The notes beneath the pieces were generated by a model that saw nothing but the letters and a program-made list of their open reading frames with translations, searched no databases and was not told the origin of the DNA. From the NCBI GenBank assembly GCA_002110485.1, contig MOWL01000027.1:310001-374000 (forward strand): a stretch of 64,000 nucleotides of DNA, in the 5' to 3' direction. The position numbers and the translations under genes are program-made. The number at the start of each line of letters is the position of its first letter. Within the stretch, counting starts at the first letter, position 1. Positions 1 through 13,132 of the stretch are shown here, piece by piece. The stretch comes from Emergomyces orientalis. Taxonomy: Eukaryota; Ascomycota; Eurotiomycetes; Onygenales; Ajellomycetaceae.

Positions 1-1801
1 CCAGAGAAATAAAATATATTCCTCGATATATTTATATATATATAGCGTGAGAGAGAGCACAGACATACAGTACAATGCGCCAGTCAATGCGTTTAATAGC
101 CCCATATATCCGTCATTCCAGATCTGAGGATACCTCTCAAGAAAAAGGCCACCCACCCCGAGGTACCTGAACCTGTACCTGTACCTGTCCAACAACAACC
201 CTGTGCCCGCGGGTAGCTTTAGGGTATAAGGTTGGAAAGCCCTAAATAACAAAAAAAAAAAAAAAAAAAACCAAAACCAAAACCCACCCAATCAAACCAG
301 CACGCTTCCAGTGCTCCTCCTCCCCTTCAATCCTTTAGCCCTTGTTCTCCCCCTTCTTCTGACTCTCGCTCGCTCACTCTTCCATATTCGTTGCTCCGTG
401 TTCCCCAGCGACGTCAGCCAAGGCCTTCCCCGGCTGCATGATGAGGTAGAATGAAAACGGAAATTTTGTTCTGCAGGCCTTCTAGAAGGATTCCTCTTTT
501 TTTTTTATCAGAGTTAGCCGCTTTAAGATATCAAAGAGAAACGAGGGAGTTTTTGCTTTAATTGAGAGTATTGTACTGCTCTGGTGATTGCCTTGAGGTT
601 TTTCTCCCTGCTATGTGATTTTCTTTTCTTTTCTTTTCTTTTCCTCTTCTACACATATATATATATTTATATATTCTTACCCCTTTTTTCCACTATCTTA
701 TCATATTCTTACCTTTGTGTTTTGGTCAGTGTGAAAATTTTTGAGTGGGTTGTACTGTACAATAACTTCACAATGCAATGGCAGTAACTAACTCAGACTA
801 AGAATTGACATTTCCTGCTAATTCTACAAACACTTCCCCCGCCAGTAGCTAAAAATTTAATAAAAAAAAGTTTAATTCTTTTTGAGTGCAGCATTTTTAA
901 CAGTTGACCAGTGTAACTATGTAGCAAAAATTTTATTTAATGTTTTTTAGATGGAAGCTAGGCTGATCTGATATATTGAGACAAACCGATAATGACAATG
1001 AATTTGTAGATACTGATGAAGTTTGAAGAAACTATTAACAAAATCTATTTCACATTTTATATCTTGATGATAATGATGATGATTAAAATCTTCTTCTCAT
1101 CAGTTCAGTTCTCATGTCATAGCTCATTTGTGTGTATATAGATAGATAGAAAAAATGAATGACTGCAGCATCAAAATCACTGAATTCAATGAGCCAGTCT
1201 TGATGCCATATTTATTCTCCTCAGTAAATAATAATAATAGTATATAAAAGTTGAATGTCATGCAACAAATCAGTTATTCCTCCCCCCCTTCAGGAAAGAG
1301 ACAAAGAAAGTAAAACTTATGAGCATGTTTCACATTATAATATATATCTTTTTTGAATATAGATGGTATTATTTACACAAAGGAGAAAAAAGAGAACCTC
1401 AGAAGAAGGGAAAAGAGAAGAAAAAAGAAACACTCAGTCGAAATCACTAAACAAACCACATGGGGAATAATTTAATGCGAATATAATATCAATAGAATAT
1501 TTACCAGAGGCCCTTCAACTTACCTGTCTTTTTTTTTGTTATTTCACACTACATGGAAATTCGTTGATATGAAGTAGCCGGGCTGCTGAGTCAGTGGACA
1601 ATGGAAATATGAAAGTAATAACAGTAGTACAGGAAAGAGAGAGAAAAAAAATAAGAAAAGAAAAGGAACCAGCCGGGAGGGGGATCGATAGACCAGGGGA
1701 CCAACCGCATATTCAAGGATCCGTAGCGCGAGTTAGGGTTTGAGAAAAGTTATATACCATACCCGAGGAATCGAATCCTACGTCCACCACCATCATCATC
1801 A
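1..1801. other. Intergenic, no gene seen
   Basis: AT-rich non-coding DNA. It holds a 20-nt poly-A run (251-270), a short CCTGTA tandem (about 169-188), a TTTTC tandem (about 622-642) and one copy of the dispersed 9-mer GTACTGTAC (752-760). No reading frame here has fungal protein character. The left end of the window cuts through it. The right end is the 3' flank of the minus-strand DUF7730-type gene. Confidence 0.6.
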
Positions 1802-3725
1802 TCATCCTTCTTCCTCCCGACAAAATGACCGAATCACCGTAAAAGGCGCATCCTGCCATAATCTCCCCCTTTTCCCATTTCCATTTCCATTCTCATTTTC
1901 ATCTCCATCTGCCCCATCCTCCTCCTCCTCCTCCTCGCTCTCCTCCTCCCCCTTGTCCTTCTTCTTCACCAAGAACGAATCCCACTGCTCATCCCTCCAC
2001 ACCTCCCACCCTTCCCTCGCAAGTAAGTCCGCTCGACTCCCTTTCTCCAAAAGAAACGCACTAGGCCTCCACATATCCTCCACCTCCATCTTCGGCTCCT
2101 GCGCCTCCTGCATCTCCTGCATCTCCTGCATCTCCACCTCAACCCCGGGCAGCGGCTTCTTAGGCGCCGGCCACAACCCTTTCTCATTCCACATATGTTC
2201 TTCCAGCCCTTCTTCCCAATCCACCCGCACCTCAAACACACGGAGGAAAGGTAATTTTGTGCGTCGTAGCTGCTCATCCGCCAAGGGTCGTAGAAGGTAT
2301 CTCTCCGACGCGGGCGACATGCACCTCTCGCTAAACGGCCAGGGCCGCTTGAGGGATATCCGCAGCTCGCAGAGGCCTGTCATGCGCGGGAGGAGCTGGT
2401 TGCATGTTTCTTCCCAGGCGGTTGGGGCGCGCGGGGTGTAGACGGGGATATCCTCGACTCGGTATCGGGTGAAGGAGGTGAGTTTTCTGTTGATCCTGTA
2501 GAGGTCGGGTGGAGGGATTGGGGGGGAGTGGTCGTCGTCGTTCGCTTGCTGTGCGGCGGTTGGTAAGGTGGACGATGGCTGCTGCGGCCGGTGGATTCGA
2601 CGGAAGGAAGGTAGGTATTGGAGATAGTAGCCTGAGTCTATGTAGTTGAGTTGTGGGCCGCTGATTTCGAGTTTTGTGATTGCTTTCAGGTGGTGTTCTG
2701 GGATGGAGATTGAGAAGGCCAGGAGGGTGATCAGATCCATTTGGAAGGCCAGATTTTTGTATAGCACTGTGATTGCTTCGGTGTAGCTGTTTTTGCTTTG
2801 GTGTTAGGCAAAAAAAAAAATAGGTTTAACTCAAGCGGGGATATCCTTCGTACTTCAGTAGTAACAAGCTGGAATATCCACGTAAACAGGGTCAAGGCGG
2901 GGAAAAGACACGGGGCAGAAGACAAAAAAAAAAAAAAAAAAAAAAAAAGGACTGTACATACACTTGCCGACAAACAGATAACAAATCCAGCGCTCCAACA
3001 ATCCCTCTCTTTGCACCAGCAGAGAATGTCACGGGGGCTGCGTGTATCGAACGCTCCATATTTCCAAAAGACGAAGGTGGAAGACCTACCCACGGACGAG
3101 CAATGTTGGTAGTCAGACAACGATAGTCTTCGTTTCCGCCCTCGAAACAGTCAAACCCTTTCTCGACACCTTCCGGACAAGCGAGACTAGCCACTTTCCC
3201 GGGCACTCTGACTATGTGGACGCGATGGCAGGAGAGAGCGTGATGATATATCGCAAGGCGGATTTCTAGTGGTAGCCGAGTAAAGAATCGGGATGATTGT
3301 TTTTTGAAGAGGGGATGAGGAGCAGATGAAGATGAAAATGAGAAGGAAAGGGGAGAGACGCCGAGGGCTTTGGGATACGGCAGTTTGGATAATAATTTAC
3401 CAACCCTGGGGGCGGTGGCCCAGTTACTCTTGCTCTTCGCATTCGCATGGAGAGAGTTGCCGTTTGTGATATTGGCGCTGTGCTCATGATGGCCGCCAGA
3501 GTGACCCTCCTCAAGCATGGAGGGAGTTATAGAAAGTCTTTTTCTCTCTTCTGTCTTTGCAGCCAGGCCCCAGATGGGTTCCATGAGCCGCTCTGCCCTC
3601 CGCTCGGCGGCAGCTTTTTCTGTCGCATATTTGACGATGAAGCAACTGTAGAAGGGCAAGAGAAGACATGTTAGAAAAACAAAAACCGTACTCTTTAGAC
3701 CATTCAGTATCGACTCGACAACCAT
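1802..3725 (-). CDS. DUF7730-type protein with N-terminal membrane segment
   Basis: Two exons on the minus strand, 3725-2962 and 2786-1802, joined by a 175-nt intron (donor GTATGT at 2961, acceptor ACAG ending at 2787). The product is 582 aa. The splice joins CRQV to YTEAITVLY, the usual continuation of the family motif 'LLxVCRQVYxEAxxxLY'. Visible parts are a hydrophobic segment at about residues 11-31, a low-complexity Ser/His stretch, the family hallmark RLPLEIRLAIYHHAL at about 150-164, and an acidic, Asn/Gly-rich C-terminus near the end. Proteins with this LPxEIR...Y opening are common and expanded in filamentous ascomycetes. They resemble degenerate F-box proteins, but no function is established. 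The intron contains a poly-T run in sense (poly-A on the plus strand, from about 2929). Sure of the family type and splice, less sure of the start, because the membrane segment is unusual. Confidence 0.75.
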
Positions 3726-6700
3726 GGCTCTGTCCGTTTGAAAGGGTGAGGAGGAGTTCTCTGCTGATGGGGGTTCATCAACATTTCTCCAGGTTTGTGG
3801 AGATTAGGGTTTATGTTCTCCACATTTCGCGTTGGGGCGGGGGATCAGAAATGACAGGGCGTTGCGGGATTAGGCGCCTTGAAAGGACAACCACGAGAGG
3901 GCGAGGCCCATGTTTTGCATGGGTGAGTGAGTGGCTTAGGCTCAAACATGGCGACCGCCGCTAACCATCCCCGTGTTCGATTCGGCTGGTGAACTGCATG
4001 ATTGGTTGGTTTGACGAGTGGGTTGATGAATGAGAGCGCGAGACTGAACCACGCTGTTGCGAAATATTCATTTTATTGTTGGAGGTTGAAAAAAAAATAA
4101 AAAAATATGGTGGGTTATCCGTAAGCCAGGATTTTCTCATGTTAATATCTTCTTCCTCTTCTCAGGAGTCGACCATTGATCTATATACGCCGAGAATAAT
4201 GAGAAGACGAAGACCACACCATCACTTTTTAGCCCCCGAAGAGATTGGACCCAGGGAGAAGGCATTATATAGCCAGCTCTCTGATGTCATCGGGGGGTAT
4301 TCAAATTTATCCCATTTTACCAATCCAACACGAGCTTTCCCGCAGCTTAAACAACGCTCAAGCACCCGCGGATTTCTGCATATGGGGTAGACATTGTGGC
4401 AGCAATATATCACCGAAGAATCATAATAGGCACTCAAGATGGGCAGAGAAAGGAGTAAATGAGTAAATGAGTTGAGACAGGAATATCTAAACAGAACATA
4501 CCTAAGTGGTATTCAAATATAAAGTCACGCTCCCCCCGTTGCAAAATCCAGGCGTTCCATGCTGGTAAATTATTGTACGAGCAATAATATATGGAACTGC
4601 AACCGCAATTGCAACTGTAAGCGCGCGCATGGATGTAGATCCAAGTAGTAGAAAGGTAGGACAAAACTAATTTAATACATTTAATTCAAAACCATAACTT
4701 GAACGGTTCATGTCGGAGCAAAAAACTGGGCTGGTTGGCATAACTAATGAAGTCCGCGTTCCACCAGCTCTAACCAACAATCTAACCATACTCCATACAT
4801 AACGTAACATGCAACTTAATCTGGGTTTAAGTTAGGGCAGGATCCTTTTTGTACTACCCGACCGATTGCACATCTATGGTAAACAGGGCGAGAGTTATTT
4901 CGTACTACATATATGCCAACCCCTCCGCTGGGCAGCTATATATGCGGGGGATGGCGTGTGCAGTTAACTATTTCCCATCCCCAATTTTCTATATTTCACA
5001 TTATACTCCAAGTATCGAGTAACTTATCAGATATTCCCCATCCAATCGCGCCCACTACTGCCCCAATGTACTGTACATACTGTACATCTTCTCTATAAAA
5101 TCTTTCTACTACCTAGACAAAACAAAAGTAAAAAATAATACGTGGGTACAACCAAACCAAACCGAACGGAAATTATCGCCAAGAAGTTCCATTCCCCCCC
5201 CCCTCCGAATCCCGAATAGTTCTGGCTCCCCGCCAAGAAAGTGGCCAAGAAACTCCGCCAAGATATAAAATACCAGTATTCGCTCCTTGGCGGGAGTGCG
5301 CTTCTTTCTTTCCTTTCCTTCCTTCTCTCCTTCCCTCCTCCCCTCCCGTCCTCCCACCTCGGGTCGTGGAAGGAAAGGACCTTGATCGAACCATACAGAA
5401 CACGGCGCATACAGAAAAAATACCTGACGATGAATTTTGAAATCGAGGAGGAATGCAGGTGGGAACTCTGGCCATCTGGAGTTTGTGAAACTAAAGGGCG
5501 ATCGTATGTTCGGTCACGTCGCCCCGCCTGCTCCCTCCCCCCCAACATTTACCTACATAGATCTGTGTGTCTGTGTGTCTGTAGTTATTGGTAAAAAACT
5601 ACTCCGTACACACCTCCCCTTTTGTTTTCTTGGTATTTGGCAACCACATATATTTACCTGTTACACCTCCCCCAGCCACGGGGGTTTTTTCTTTCTCCTT
5701 TGTTTGCTCACGACTATTGAAGTTCACAGCAGCATTGCAATCTATAAGAAAATCTTTTAGTTATACTAATTATTATTATTATTATTAACATTAATATAAC
5801 GGCAGCTTCATAATCTCCTTAGTTTGATGATTTGGCAGGGTGCTGGAGCTCATTGTTTTGCTTTGGACTTCTTGGCGTGGTGGAAGGGAGTACGAGTACA
5901 GTCGGGTTGGCCGAGATAGTTATAAAACAAAGAAAAAAATATATAAAATATATATATATATAAAAAAGAGTTACAGCCATTCCTTACATATCTAACTAAC
6001 ACTTCCAATTCCAATCTTCCATAACCTCAAAAAGTCCCTACTCCCTCCCCTCCGCCTGCTATCAAAAACCACTCCAATCAAATCGAAAAAATTAAAAAAA
6101 TTAAAAATTAAAAAATTAAAAAATAAAAAAAATCTTCCGCCTAGATAAGATTGAGCCCCATTCAAAACACCCCCAATCCCATCAAATGCCATACATATCC
6201 CGCCAAGTAATCGACACATCATCCCTGTACCACAAAAAAGAATTAGTTGGGACAAGACGAAAATAATAGCCCAGTTAGATGAATCTTGACGTCCGCGTAT
6301 GTAAGGCGCAGGTAGTGCCCGGGGCGGCGATGGCGAGGACGAGGACGAGGACGAAGGGACGCAGCTAAAGACCAAGAATAACCTCCACGTAACTGCGCCA
6401 AGGTCCAAGGGGCGCTCAAACATGCGGGACAAACGACGATTAGATACTATAGATATATAGATCGGAAGGGGTTTTTGTCATGCATATTATTATATGTACT
6501 GTATGTAGCAACAAGGTATTGTGGGCCGCGGATGGTATGAGAGATGAAATATAAATTATCATCATTTTGCAAAATTGTTTCAGGGTTTGCTTGGTTGATG
6601 TTTTCGGTATAAGTTATTGCAGATACTTATATAATGAATGCCATTGATTGATATCGAGGCATTGAATCCGACATCAGTAAAGTTAAGCATTTGCATCACA

Positions 6701-7813
6701 AAAAGCCTTGCTCTGAAGAAGCAAAGTGAGAAAGCTCCTTCTTCTATTTGGTTAGCAATAAGATAGAATATGTATTTATCATAAATTTTGACTTTCCCTT
6801 TCTCTCTTTTCAATCTCAATTACTTGCCCTATGTGTTACTCTGTAGAACATAGTATGTAGTTGATTTGATAAATTCTGAATATCACTAGAACCAAACAAA
6901 GGCAAGCAAGCAAGCTCAAACTAACTTCAAATATGTGTTCACTTCAACACCACACTCAAAAACAAAACAATAAAACATAATTAAAATCGGGCTGCTGGAT
7001 TCAACAGGCAATGGGGACAAAAGCTGAGAAACTAAAATAAAAATAAAATAAAAAATCCCACCAACCAGAACTGGGCAGCGCCATACCAACCCACGCTGAT
7101 CAAAATCAAAGACGACGATGACGTTTGAAACAGCGTCCTTTTTCTCTTTTTCCAACCACTAACTAGTCCACTTTTATTCAGCTCTTACCTCCCCGTCTTT
7201 CCCGCCCCGTTGCCGGATTGAAAACATTTTATATATCTACCGTCCTCAGGGTTATTGTTATTGCTCTTGATCTGGAACTTCATCCCGTCTGGTCCCGGTG
7301 GCAAGTAGCTAGCTGTTGATTGAACATCATACCTGCGGGATTATTACTATTATTGTTATTGTTATTATTATTCTTCTTCTTCCAGCAGGGTTACGCGGTG
7401 TTGTCGTGCCCGGGAAAATCGGGGGGAGAAAAGGGAGAAAGGGAGAAATTTGATGATATGCGTGCATGGATCAGCGCTACAAGCCCCTCAGTACACACCA
7501 TTACTATTGCGTAGGGGCAGTCCATTCTGTGTATGTAGTCCTGGTTTGGGAGACAAATTATCTGATTTTAATTTTTGAAGCTTTTGCGCCCTCGATTGCT
7601 CCCTTCTTTTTTTGGTTTTACTGTGGGTTTGTTTTTTGATTCTGGTGCTATCATGAGCGTTGTGCCTGCATGTTTCATTTGTATCTAAAGCAACGTGAGG
7701 AAGAAATGGGTACGTATGTCGAATACGTAGATATGCGTCAAACGAGGCTGGTGTGACGCGACCCCGTTCGTTTCCCCCATCCACTCATGCAACAACAATA
7801 AACCCCTGGTACC

Positions 7814-8647
7814 TACGGAGTAAAGTAATAAACTATCAAAAGCTTCTTTTGTTTCTCCATTCTTTTATTCTTTATTTTTATTTATTCCCTTTGCCGGTTT
7901 TTTTTGGGTTCGCGTCGAGTCAAAAAACCTCGGCCCTGACTCGGGATCTCCGGGGGGTTGGTGGCCAGTGGCCAAACAGCGTGGCGGGGGCTGGCGAATT
8001 TTATATCAAGACGAACACAGATGCAGGAGGCAAGAAGTGAGAAGGAAAAAGCACAGTCATTGAATGACATGGGTGAGCTATGTAGAGTTTTTTTGTTTTA
8101 ACTTTTATTGATATTTGATATTGAATATTGATATTGATATTGGCAGTGGATAAAATAAAATAAAAGTATCCTAAATAAATCCCCGGCGTGATCCGTTGGT
8201 AGATAGTATCCACAGCGCAATTTTACCAGGAACAGGTACAGGTACATTACAATATTTTGGGTTTAACGGGTTCAAGCTCCGAGATAATAATAATAATAAT
8301 GTATCTACTCCGTACAGTGCCAGAGATAGGTAGATTGGCCACGAAGAAGAGGAGTAACATGACGTATGAATGAATCTATATTATTTATTACCCGCAGCTC
8401 GGCATGGGGTAGAATATTCGGCTCCCTACGGAGTACTACTACGGAGTATGCTGGTGAACAATGATGAGTAAAGATAAAAAGGAAGAAAAAAAAAAATTTA
8501 AATGTCGGATTGGCTAATTTGTATCTCCGCGGCTGGGTAAGCAAGATGTATCTAGTTATTCTTCAATATTTAGTAACTAATCAGACCTCCTATTACCCAG
8601 ATATCAATACTAAAATACTGAGAACACTTTACAGGCAGTACTCCGTA
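7814..8647. repeat. Cluster of TACTCCGTA/TACGGAGTA motifs
   Basis: Five perfect copies of the 9-mer, counting both orientations: 7814-7822, 8306-8314, 8427-8435, 8440-8448 and 8639-8647. The pair at 8427 and 8440 are direct repeats separated by 4 nt. All lie in non-coding DNA upstream of PMA1. Such motifs are frequent in Eurotiomycete genomes. I cannot tell from one window whether they are mobile-element ends or regulatory sites. Confidence 0.6.
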
Positions 8648-9431
8648 GAGAAACAATAGATGGACAGTTAGTTAGTTAGTTAGATAGATGGATGGATAGG
8701 TGGATGAGAGAGGTGATGAATGTTAGTTATTGTACCATCTTATAAATAATAATAATAAATATATTTTGTATTTCCCAGCTTTGCAAAATTGTAAAAATGT
8801 AAAAATGTAACGTCAAGAAGAAGCAGAAGAAGATGATGAAGAGAATAATCCGGCACAGGAAGAAGACAAGAGAAAAAGAGAGAGAAAAAATCCACCCTTG
8901 AAAAAACTATATCACGGTTATATAACCACAAAACCCCGGAGCGTGGCTAAATGGGCCATAAAAATCCCTCTCTCTATTATGATATGCCGACCTCCCGCCT
9001 GTCTTTTTTCCACGGGGCAAAAATGGGAAAGAGGTTGTTTTCGTTGCTGTATTTTATTAACTCACCCCCCCGTGGCGGTACGGCGGATGGCGGACGGGAT
9101 ACACGGCTTGGTATTGCGTGGGTACATTTATTCGTTTTTTAAAATTTTTTGTTTTGCAAGTGGAGTGGGGGGGGGGCAGCTTTGGAGAGGATCAGAGAGG
9201 TATTCGGCCAATAGGGAGAATGCTAACTCGATGGTTGTAATTGTAATGGTAGTCGTAATGGTATGGTATGGTAATATAATACACGGCAGCATGAGCTCCG
9301 TTTTTGCCGTGTCATTTTTCCCTAGGGTAGTTACCCTTACCCAGATTTCAAATTTGCAGAGCGGGCAACAGGCGGGAGACAGAAAATTGCTCATATATTC
9401 TTTGCATGGCGATACGTGTTCCTGACCAAAA

Positions 9432-9435
<4 letters not shown>

Positions 9436-9464
<29 letters not shown>
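9436..9464. repeat. T29 homopolymer
   Basis: An uninterrupted run of 29 T followed by CCCC. It sits at the 5' edge of the long pyrimidine-rich tract that precedes PMA1. Poly(dT) runs of this kind are typical nucleosome-poor promoter elements in fungi. The exact length may be affected by sequencing of homopolymers. Confidence 0.8.
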
Positions 9465-10060
9465 CCCCTGTCCCTCGGTGAGCTCTTTTTTGTTTTGGTG
9501 TGTTTCCCTTTGGTTTCCCTGTTTTTTTTTTTTTAATCTTTTTTGCAATTTCCCACCTTACTTTTTTTTACTTTTTTTTTTTTCTTTTTATGCTGACTCT
9601 AGGTTTACTGTTTCCCTCCACTCCCTGCCTGCTCACATCCATTTCTTCTATCCACAAACATCTTGGTCTTCTTCCTCTTCCTCTTCTTCTTATATCTATC
9701 CTCGCCCAGCCTCCCCCCGTCTCCCAATTCCTTTTTTTCTCTTCTCTTCTCTTCTGGTCTCTCTTCTCTCTCTCCCATCCTCTCTCTTCTTTCTCTCTCT
9801 CTCCCTCTTCACTGACTTCTTCTACAGCTGGTGCTTGGCTGTGTTGCTTCGTCTCTCTTCCCCCCCCCTCTCCCCTCTCCCCTCTCCCCTCTCCTCTTCT
9901 TCCCGCCATTGCGCTGGCTTCTGAGGACAATTCCAGCGCGTCAATCCCTTAGAAGAAGAAGACCATACTGACCCTGTTTCATCTGGTCTCTCTCTCGCTC
10001 TCCCTCTCTCTCTCCCTCTCGTCGACTTCATTGTTATCCCAGAAGAGAAGAAGAAAAAGC
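9465..10060 (+). promoter_or_regulatory. Pyrimidine-rich PMA1 leader/promoter tract
   Basis: Roughly 600 nt dominated by C and T on the coding strand (repeated CTCT, TTCC and CCCTCTCC blocks), ending about 100 nt before the PMA1 start codon. CT-rich blocks next to the transcription start are a known feature of highly expressed filamentous-fungal genes. Assigning this one to PMA1 is an inference from position. No clear TATA box was recognised. Confidence 0.4.
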
Positions 10061-10158
10061 TGCTCCGTCGAATTGGTCGACCCAATTTGGTGCGCATAGT
10101 ATTATAATAATACTCCATAAAAGAGACTAAAAGAAGCAAAGAAGAAAGAAAACAAAAA

Positions 10159-13132
10159 ATGTCGGATCCCACCGCGTCTGGCCCCCAGGGCCATTCTACC
10201 CCGCCAAACCATCTGGGAACCACCCTCCCCTCCGGCGAATTCTCCGAGAAACCCACAGAAGGCATTCCCAGCGAGAAACAACAACCAGCCCCCGACGATG
10301 AGGAGGACGAGGACATGGACGCCCTCATCGAGGAGCTCGAGTCCCAGGATGGCCATATCGACGTGGAGGATGAGGAGACCGGCGAGCCCGGCGGTGCCCG
10401 CCCCGTTCCTGAGGAACTCCTCAACACAGACACGCGCCACGGTCTGACAGATCAGGAGGTCCTGGCGCGTCGCAAGAAGTACGGCCTCAACCAGATGAAG
10501 GAGGAGAAGGAAAATTTGGTGCTCAAGTTCTTGGGTTACTTCGTTGGGCCTATTCAGTTCGTTATGGAGGTGGGTGTTTTTTATTTTATTTTGTTTTGTT
10601 TTTAACGAAAATCAATGGAAAGCCAGTCAAGATGATTTACGTACTGACAATAATAGGCCGCCGCTATTCTCGCTGCTGGTCTCGAGGACTGGGTCGATTT
10701 CGGTGTTATTTGCGCTCTTCTCCTGCTCAATGCCTGTGTTGGTTTCATCCAGGAATTCCAGGCCGGGTCTATTGTCGACGAATTGAAGAAAACTCTCGCC
10801 CTCAAGGCTGTTGTGCTCCGCAATGGCCGTCTGACTGAGATCGAAGCTCCCGAAGTCGTGCCTGGTGATATCCTCCAGGTTGAGGAGGGTACCATCATCC
10901 CCGCTGACGGCCGCATTGTTACCGAAGAAGCTTTCCTGCAAGTTGACCAGTCCGCCATCACCGGTGAGTCGCTCGCCGTCGACAAGCACAAGGGCGATAC
11001 CTGCTACGCTTCCTCCGCCGTCAAGCGTGGTGAGGCCTTTATGGTCATCACCTCCACTGGTGACAACACCTTCGTCGGTCGTGCGGCTGCTCTCGTCAAC
11101 GCTGCCTCTTCCGGAACCGGTCATTTCACTGAAGTGCTCAACGGCATTGGTACCGTTTTGCTTATCTTGGTCATTCTCACCCTCCTTGTCGTCTGGGTTT
11201 CCTCCTTCTACCGCTCCAACGACATCGTCACCATCCTCGAGTTTACTCTGGCCATCACTATCATCGGTGTCCCCGTCGGTCTCCCAGCAGTCGTCACCAC
11301 TACCATGGCTGTCGGTGCCGCCTACCTGGCCAAGAAGAAGGCCATTGTCCAGAAACTCTCTGCCATTGAGTCCCTTGCCGGTGTGGAAATTCTCTGCTCT
11401 GACAAGACCGGTACTTTAACCAAGAACAAGCTCTCTCTCGCTGAGCCGTACTGCGTTGCTGGTGTCGACCCGGAAGATCTCATGTTGACTGCTTGCTTGG
11501 CTGCTTCCCGCAAGAAGAAGGGTATTGACGCCATTGACAAGGCTTTCCTGAAATCTCTCCGCTACTATCCCCGCGCCAAGTCCGTCCTCACCCAGTACAA
11601 GGTCCTCGAATTCCATCCTTTCGACCCGGTCTCCAAGAAAGTCAGCGCCATCGTCATGTCCCCCCAGGGTGAGCGCATTACCTGCGTCAAGGGCGCCCCA
11701 CTCTTCGTCCTCAAGACCGTCGAGGAAGACCACCCTATCCCCGAAGAAGTCGACAACGCCTACAAGAACAAAGTCGCTGAGTTCGCTACCCGTGGTTTCC
11801 GCTCGCTCGGTGTTGCCCGCAAGCGCGGTGAAGGATCCTGGGAAATCCTCGGAATCATGCCTTGCTCCGACCCTCCCCGCCACGACACTGCCAAGACCAT
11901 CAACGAGGCCAAGACTCTCGGTTTGTCCATCAAGATGTTGACTGGTGACGCTGTCGGTATCGCCCGTGAAACTTCCCGCCAACTAGGTCTCGGAACCAAC
12001 GTCTACAACGCTGAGCGCCTCGGTCTCGGCGGAGGTGGAACAATGCCTGGTTCTGAGGTGTACGATTTCGTCGAGGCCGCTGACGGTTTCGCGGAAGTCT
12101 TCCCCCAGCACAAGTACAACGTCGTCGAAATCCTGCAGCAGCGTGGCTACCTTGTCGCCATGACGGGTGACGGTGTCAACGACGCCCCCTCCCTCAAGAA
12201 GGCCGATACTGGTATCGCCGTCGAGGGTGCCTCAGACGCCGCCCGTTCCGCTGCTGATATCGTTTTCCTCGCCCCCGGTCTCTCCGCCATCATTGACGCC
12301 CTCAAGACTTCCCGCCAAATCTTCCACCGCATGTACGCCTACGTCGTCTACCGTATCGCCCTCTCACTCCACCTGGAAATCTTCCTGGGTCTCTGGATCG
12401 CAATCCTGAACACCTCCCTAAACCTCAACCTGGTCGTCTTCATTGCCATCTTCGCCGACATCGCCACGCTCGCCATCGCCTACGACAACGCCCCTTTCTC
12501 CAAGACTCCCGTGAAATGGAACCTGCCCAAGCTCTGGGGCATGTCCGTGCTTTTGGGCATTGTCCTCGCCATCGGCACCTGGATCACCCTCACAACCATG
12601 CTCGCAGGGACCGAAAACGGCGGTATCGTCCAGAACTTCGGTGTCCGGGACGAAGTCCTCTTCCTCCAGATCTCCCTGACAGAGAACTGGCTAATCTTCA
12701 TCACGCGCGCGAACGGGCCCTTCTGGTCCTCCATCCCATCCTGGCAATTGGCCGGCGCGATCTTGGTCGTCGACATTGTCGCAACTTTCTTCACGCTATT
12801 CGGCTGGTTCGTGGGTGGCCAGACGTCCATTGTCGCCGTGGTGCGAATTTGGATTTTCTCCTTCGGTTGTTTCTGTGTCCTTGGTGGCCTGTACTATTTG
12901 CTTCAAGGGTCGACGGGCTTTGATAATATGATGCATGGGAAGAGCCCGAAGAAGAACCAGAAGCAGCGGTCGCTGGAGGATTTCGGTAAGATTAAAATTC
13001 CCATTATTCTTGGTTTTTTAAAATTGCAACTAGTTTTATGCCTGGTGAAGCGTCCACTTGCTAACGATATCTACGTGTTTTATAGTTGTTTCACTCCAAC
13101 GCGTCTCCACGCAGCATGAGAAGAGCTCATGA
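10159..13132 (+). CDS. PMA1: Plasma membrane H+-ATPase (P-type, type IIIA)
   Basis: Three exons, 10159-10569, 10657-12985 and 13086-13132, give 928 aa, the normal length for a fungal Pma1. It pumps protons out of the cell with ATP and sets up the gradient for nutrient uptake. Landmarks: an acidic N-terminus (DEEDEDMDALIEELES); the actuator-domain TGES motif at 239-242; the phosphorylation motif CSDKTGTLT with the phospho-aspartate at about D386; the hinge motif TGDGVNDAP from 640; and the multiple C-terminal membrane segments. Intron 1 (87 nt) interrupts VME/AAA in the first membrane segment. The last exon encodes only 15 residues (VVSLQRVSTQHEKSS), part of the C-terminal autoinhibitory tail, where glucose-dependent phosphorylation occurs in yeast. 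The start codon has A at -3. Codon use is strongly C-ending, unlike the neighbouring genes, as expected for a highly expressed gene. Confidence 0.97.

Larger units (their letters stand above)
3726..10158. other. Long intergenic region upstream of PMA1
   Basis: About 6.4 kb between the divergent DUF7730-type gene and PMA1. No convincing gene was found. It is AT-rich and full of simple repeats: AAT/TTA stretches, a T29 run at 9436-9464, and a long pyrimidine-rich tract from about 9465 to 10060 just upstream of the PMA1 start. Six of the eight perfect TACTCCGTA/TACGGAGTA 9-mers in the window lie here (5600, 7814, 8306, 8427, 8440, 8639). Part of this region is presumably the PMA1 promoter and 5' leader, which is an inference. 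Confidence 0.5.

Noticed and set aside
1740..2441. 233-codon plus-strand frame with a run of His
   Set aside because: Antisense shadow of the DUF7730-type exon 2; Ser/His/Pro-rich composition is the mirror of the acidic and Asn/Gly codons on the other strand.
3930..3995. GTGTTCGATTC word resembling a tRNA T-arm
   Set aside because: The flanking sequence does not fold into the D and anticodon arms; the match is isolated.
5992..6432. 146-codon minus-strand frame with a hydrophobic Gly-rich segment and an apparent acceptor before it
   Set aside because: The C-terminal half is a translated A/T low-complexity run, no family was recognised and no good first exon or donor could be fixed. Remains a weak possibility of a small membrane protein.
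11416..11982. 188-codon and other long frames antisense to PMA1
   Set aside because: Mirror frames caused by the strong C-ending codon bias of PMA1; no independent evidence.
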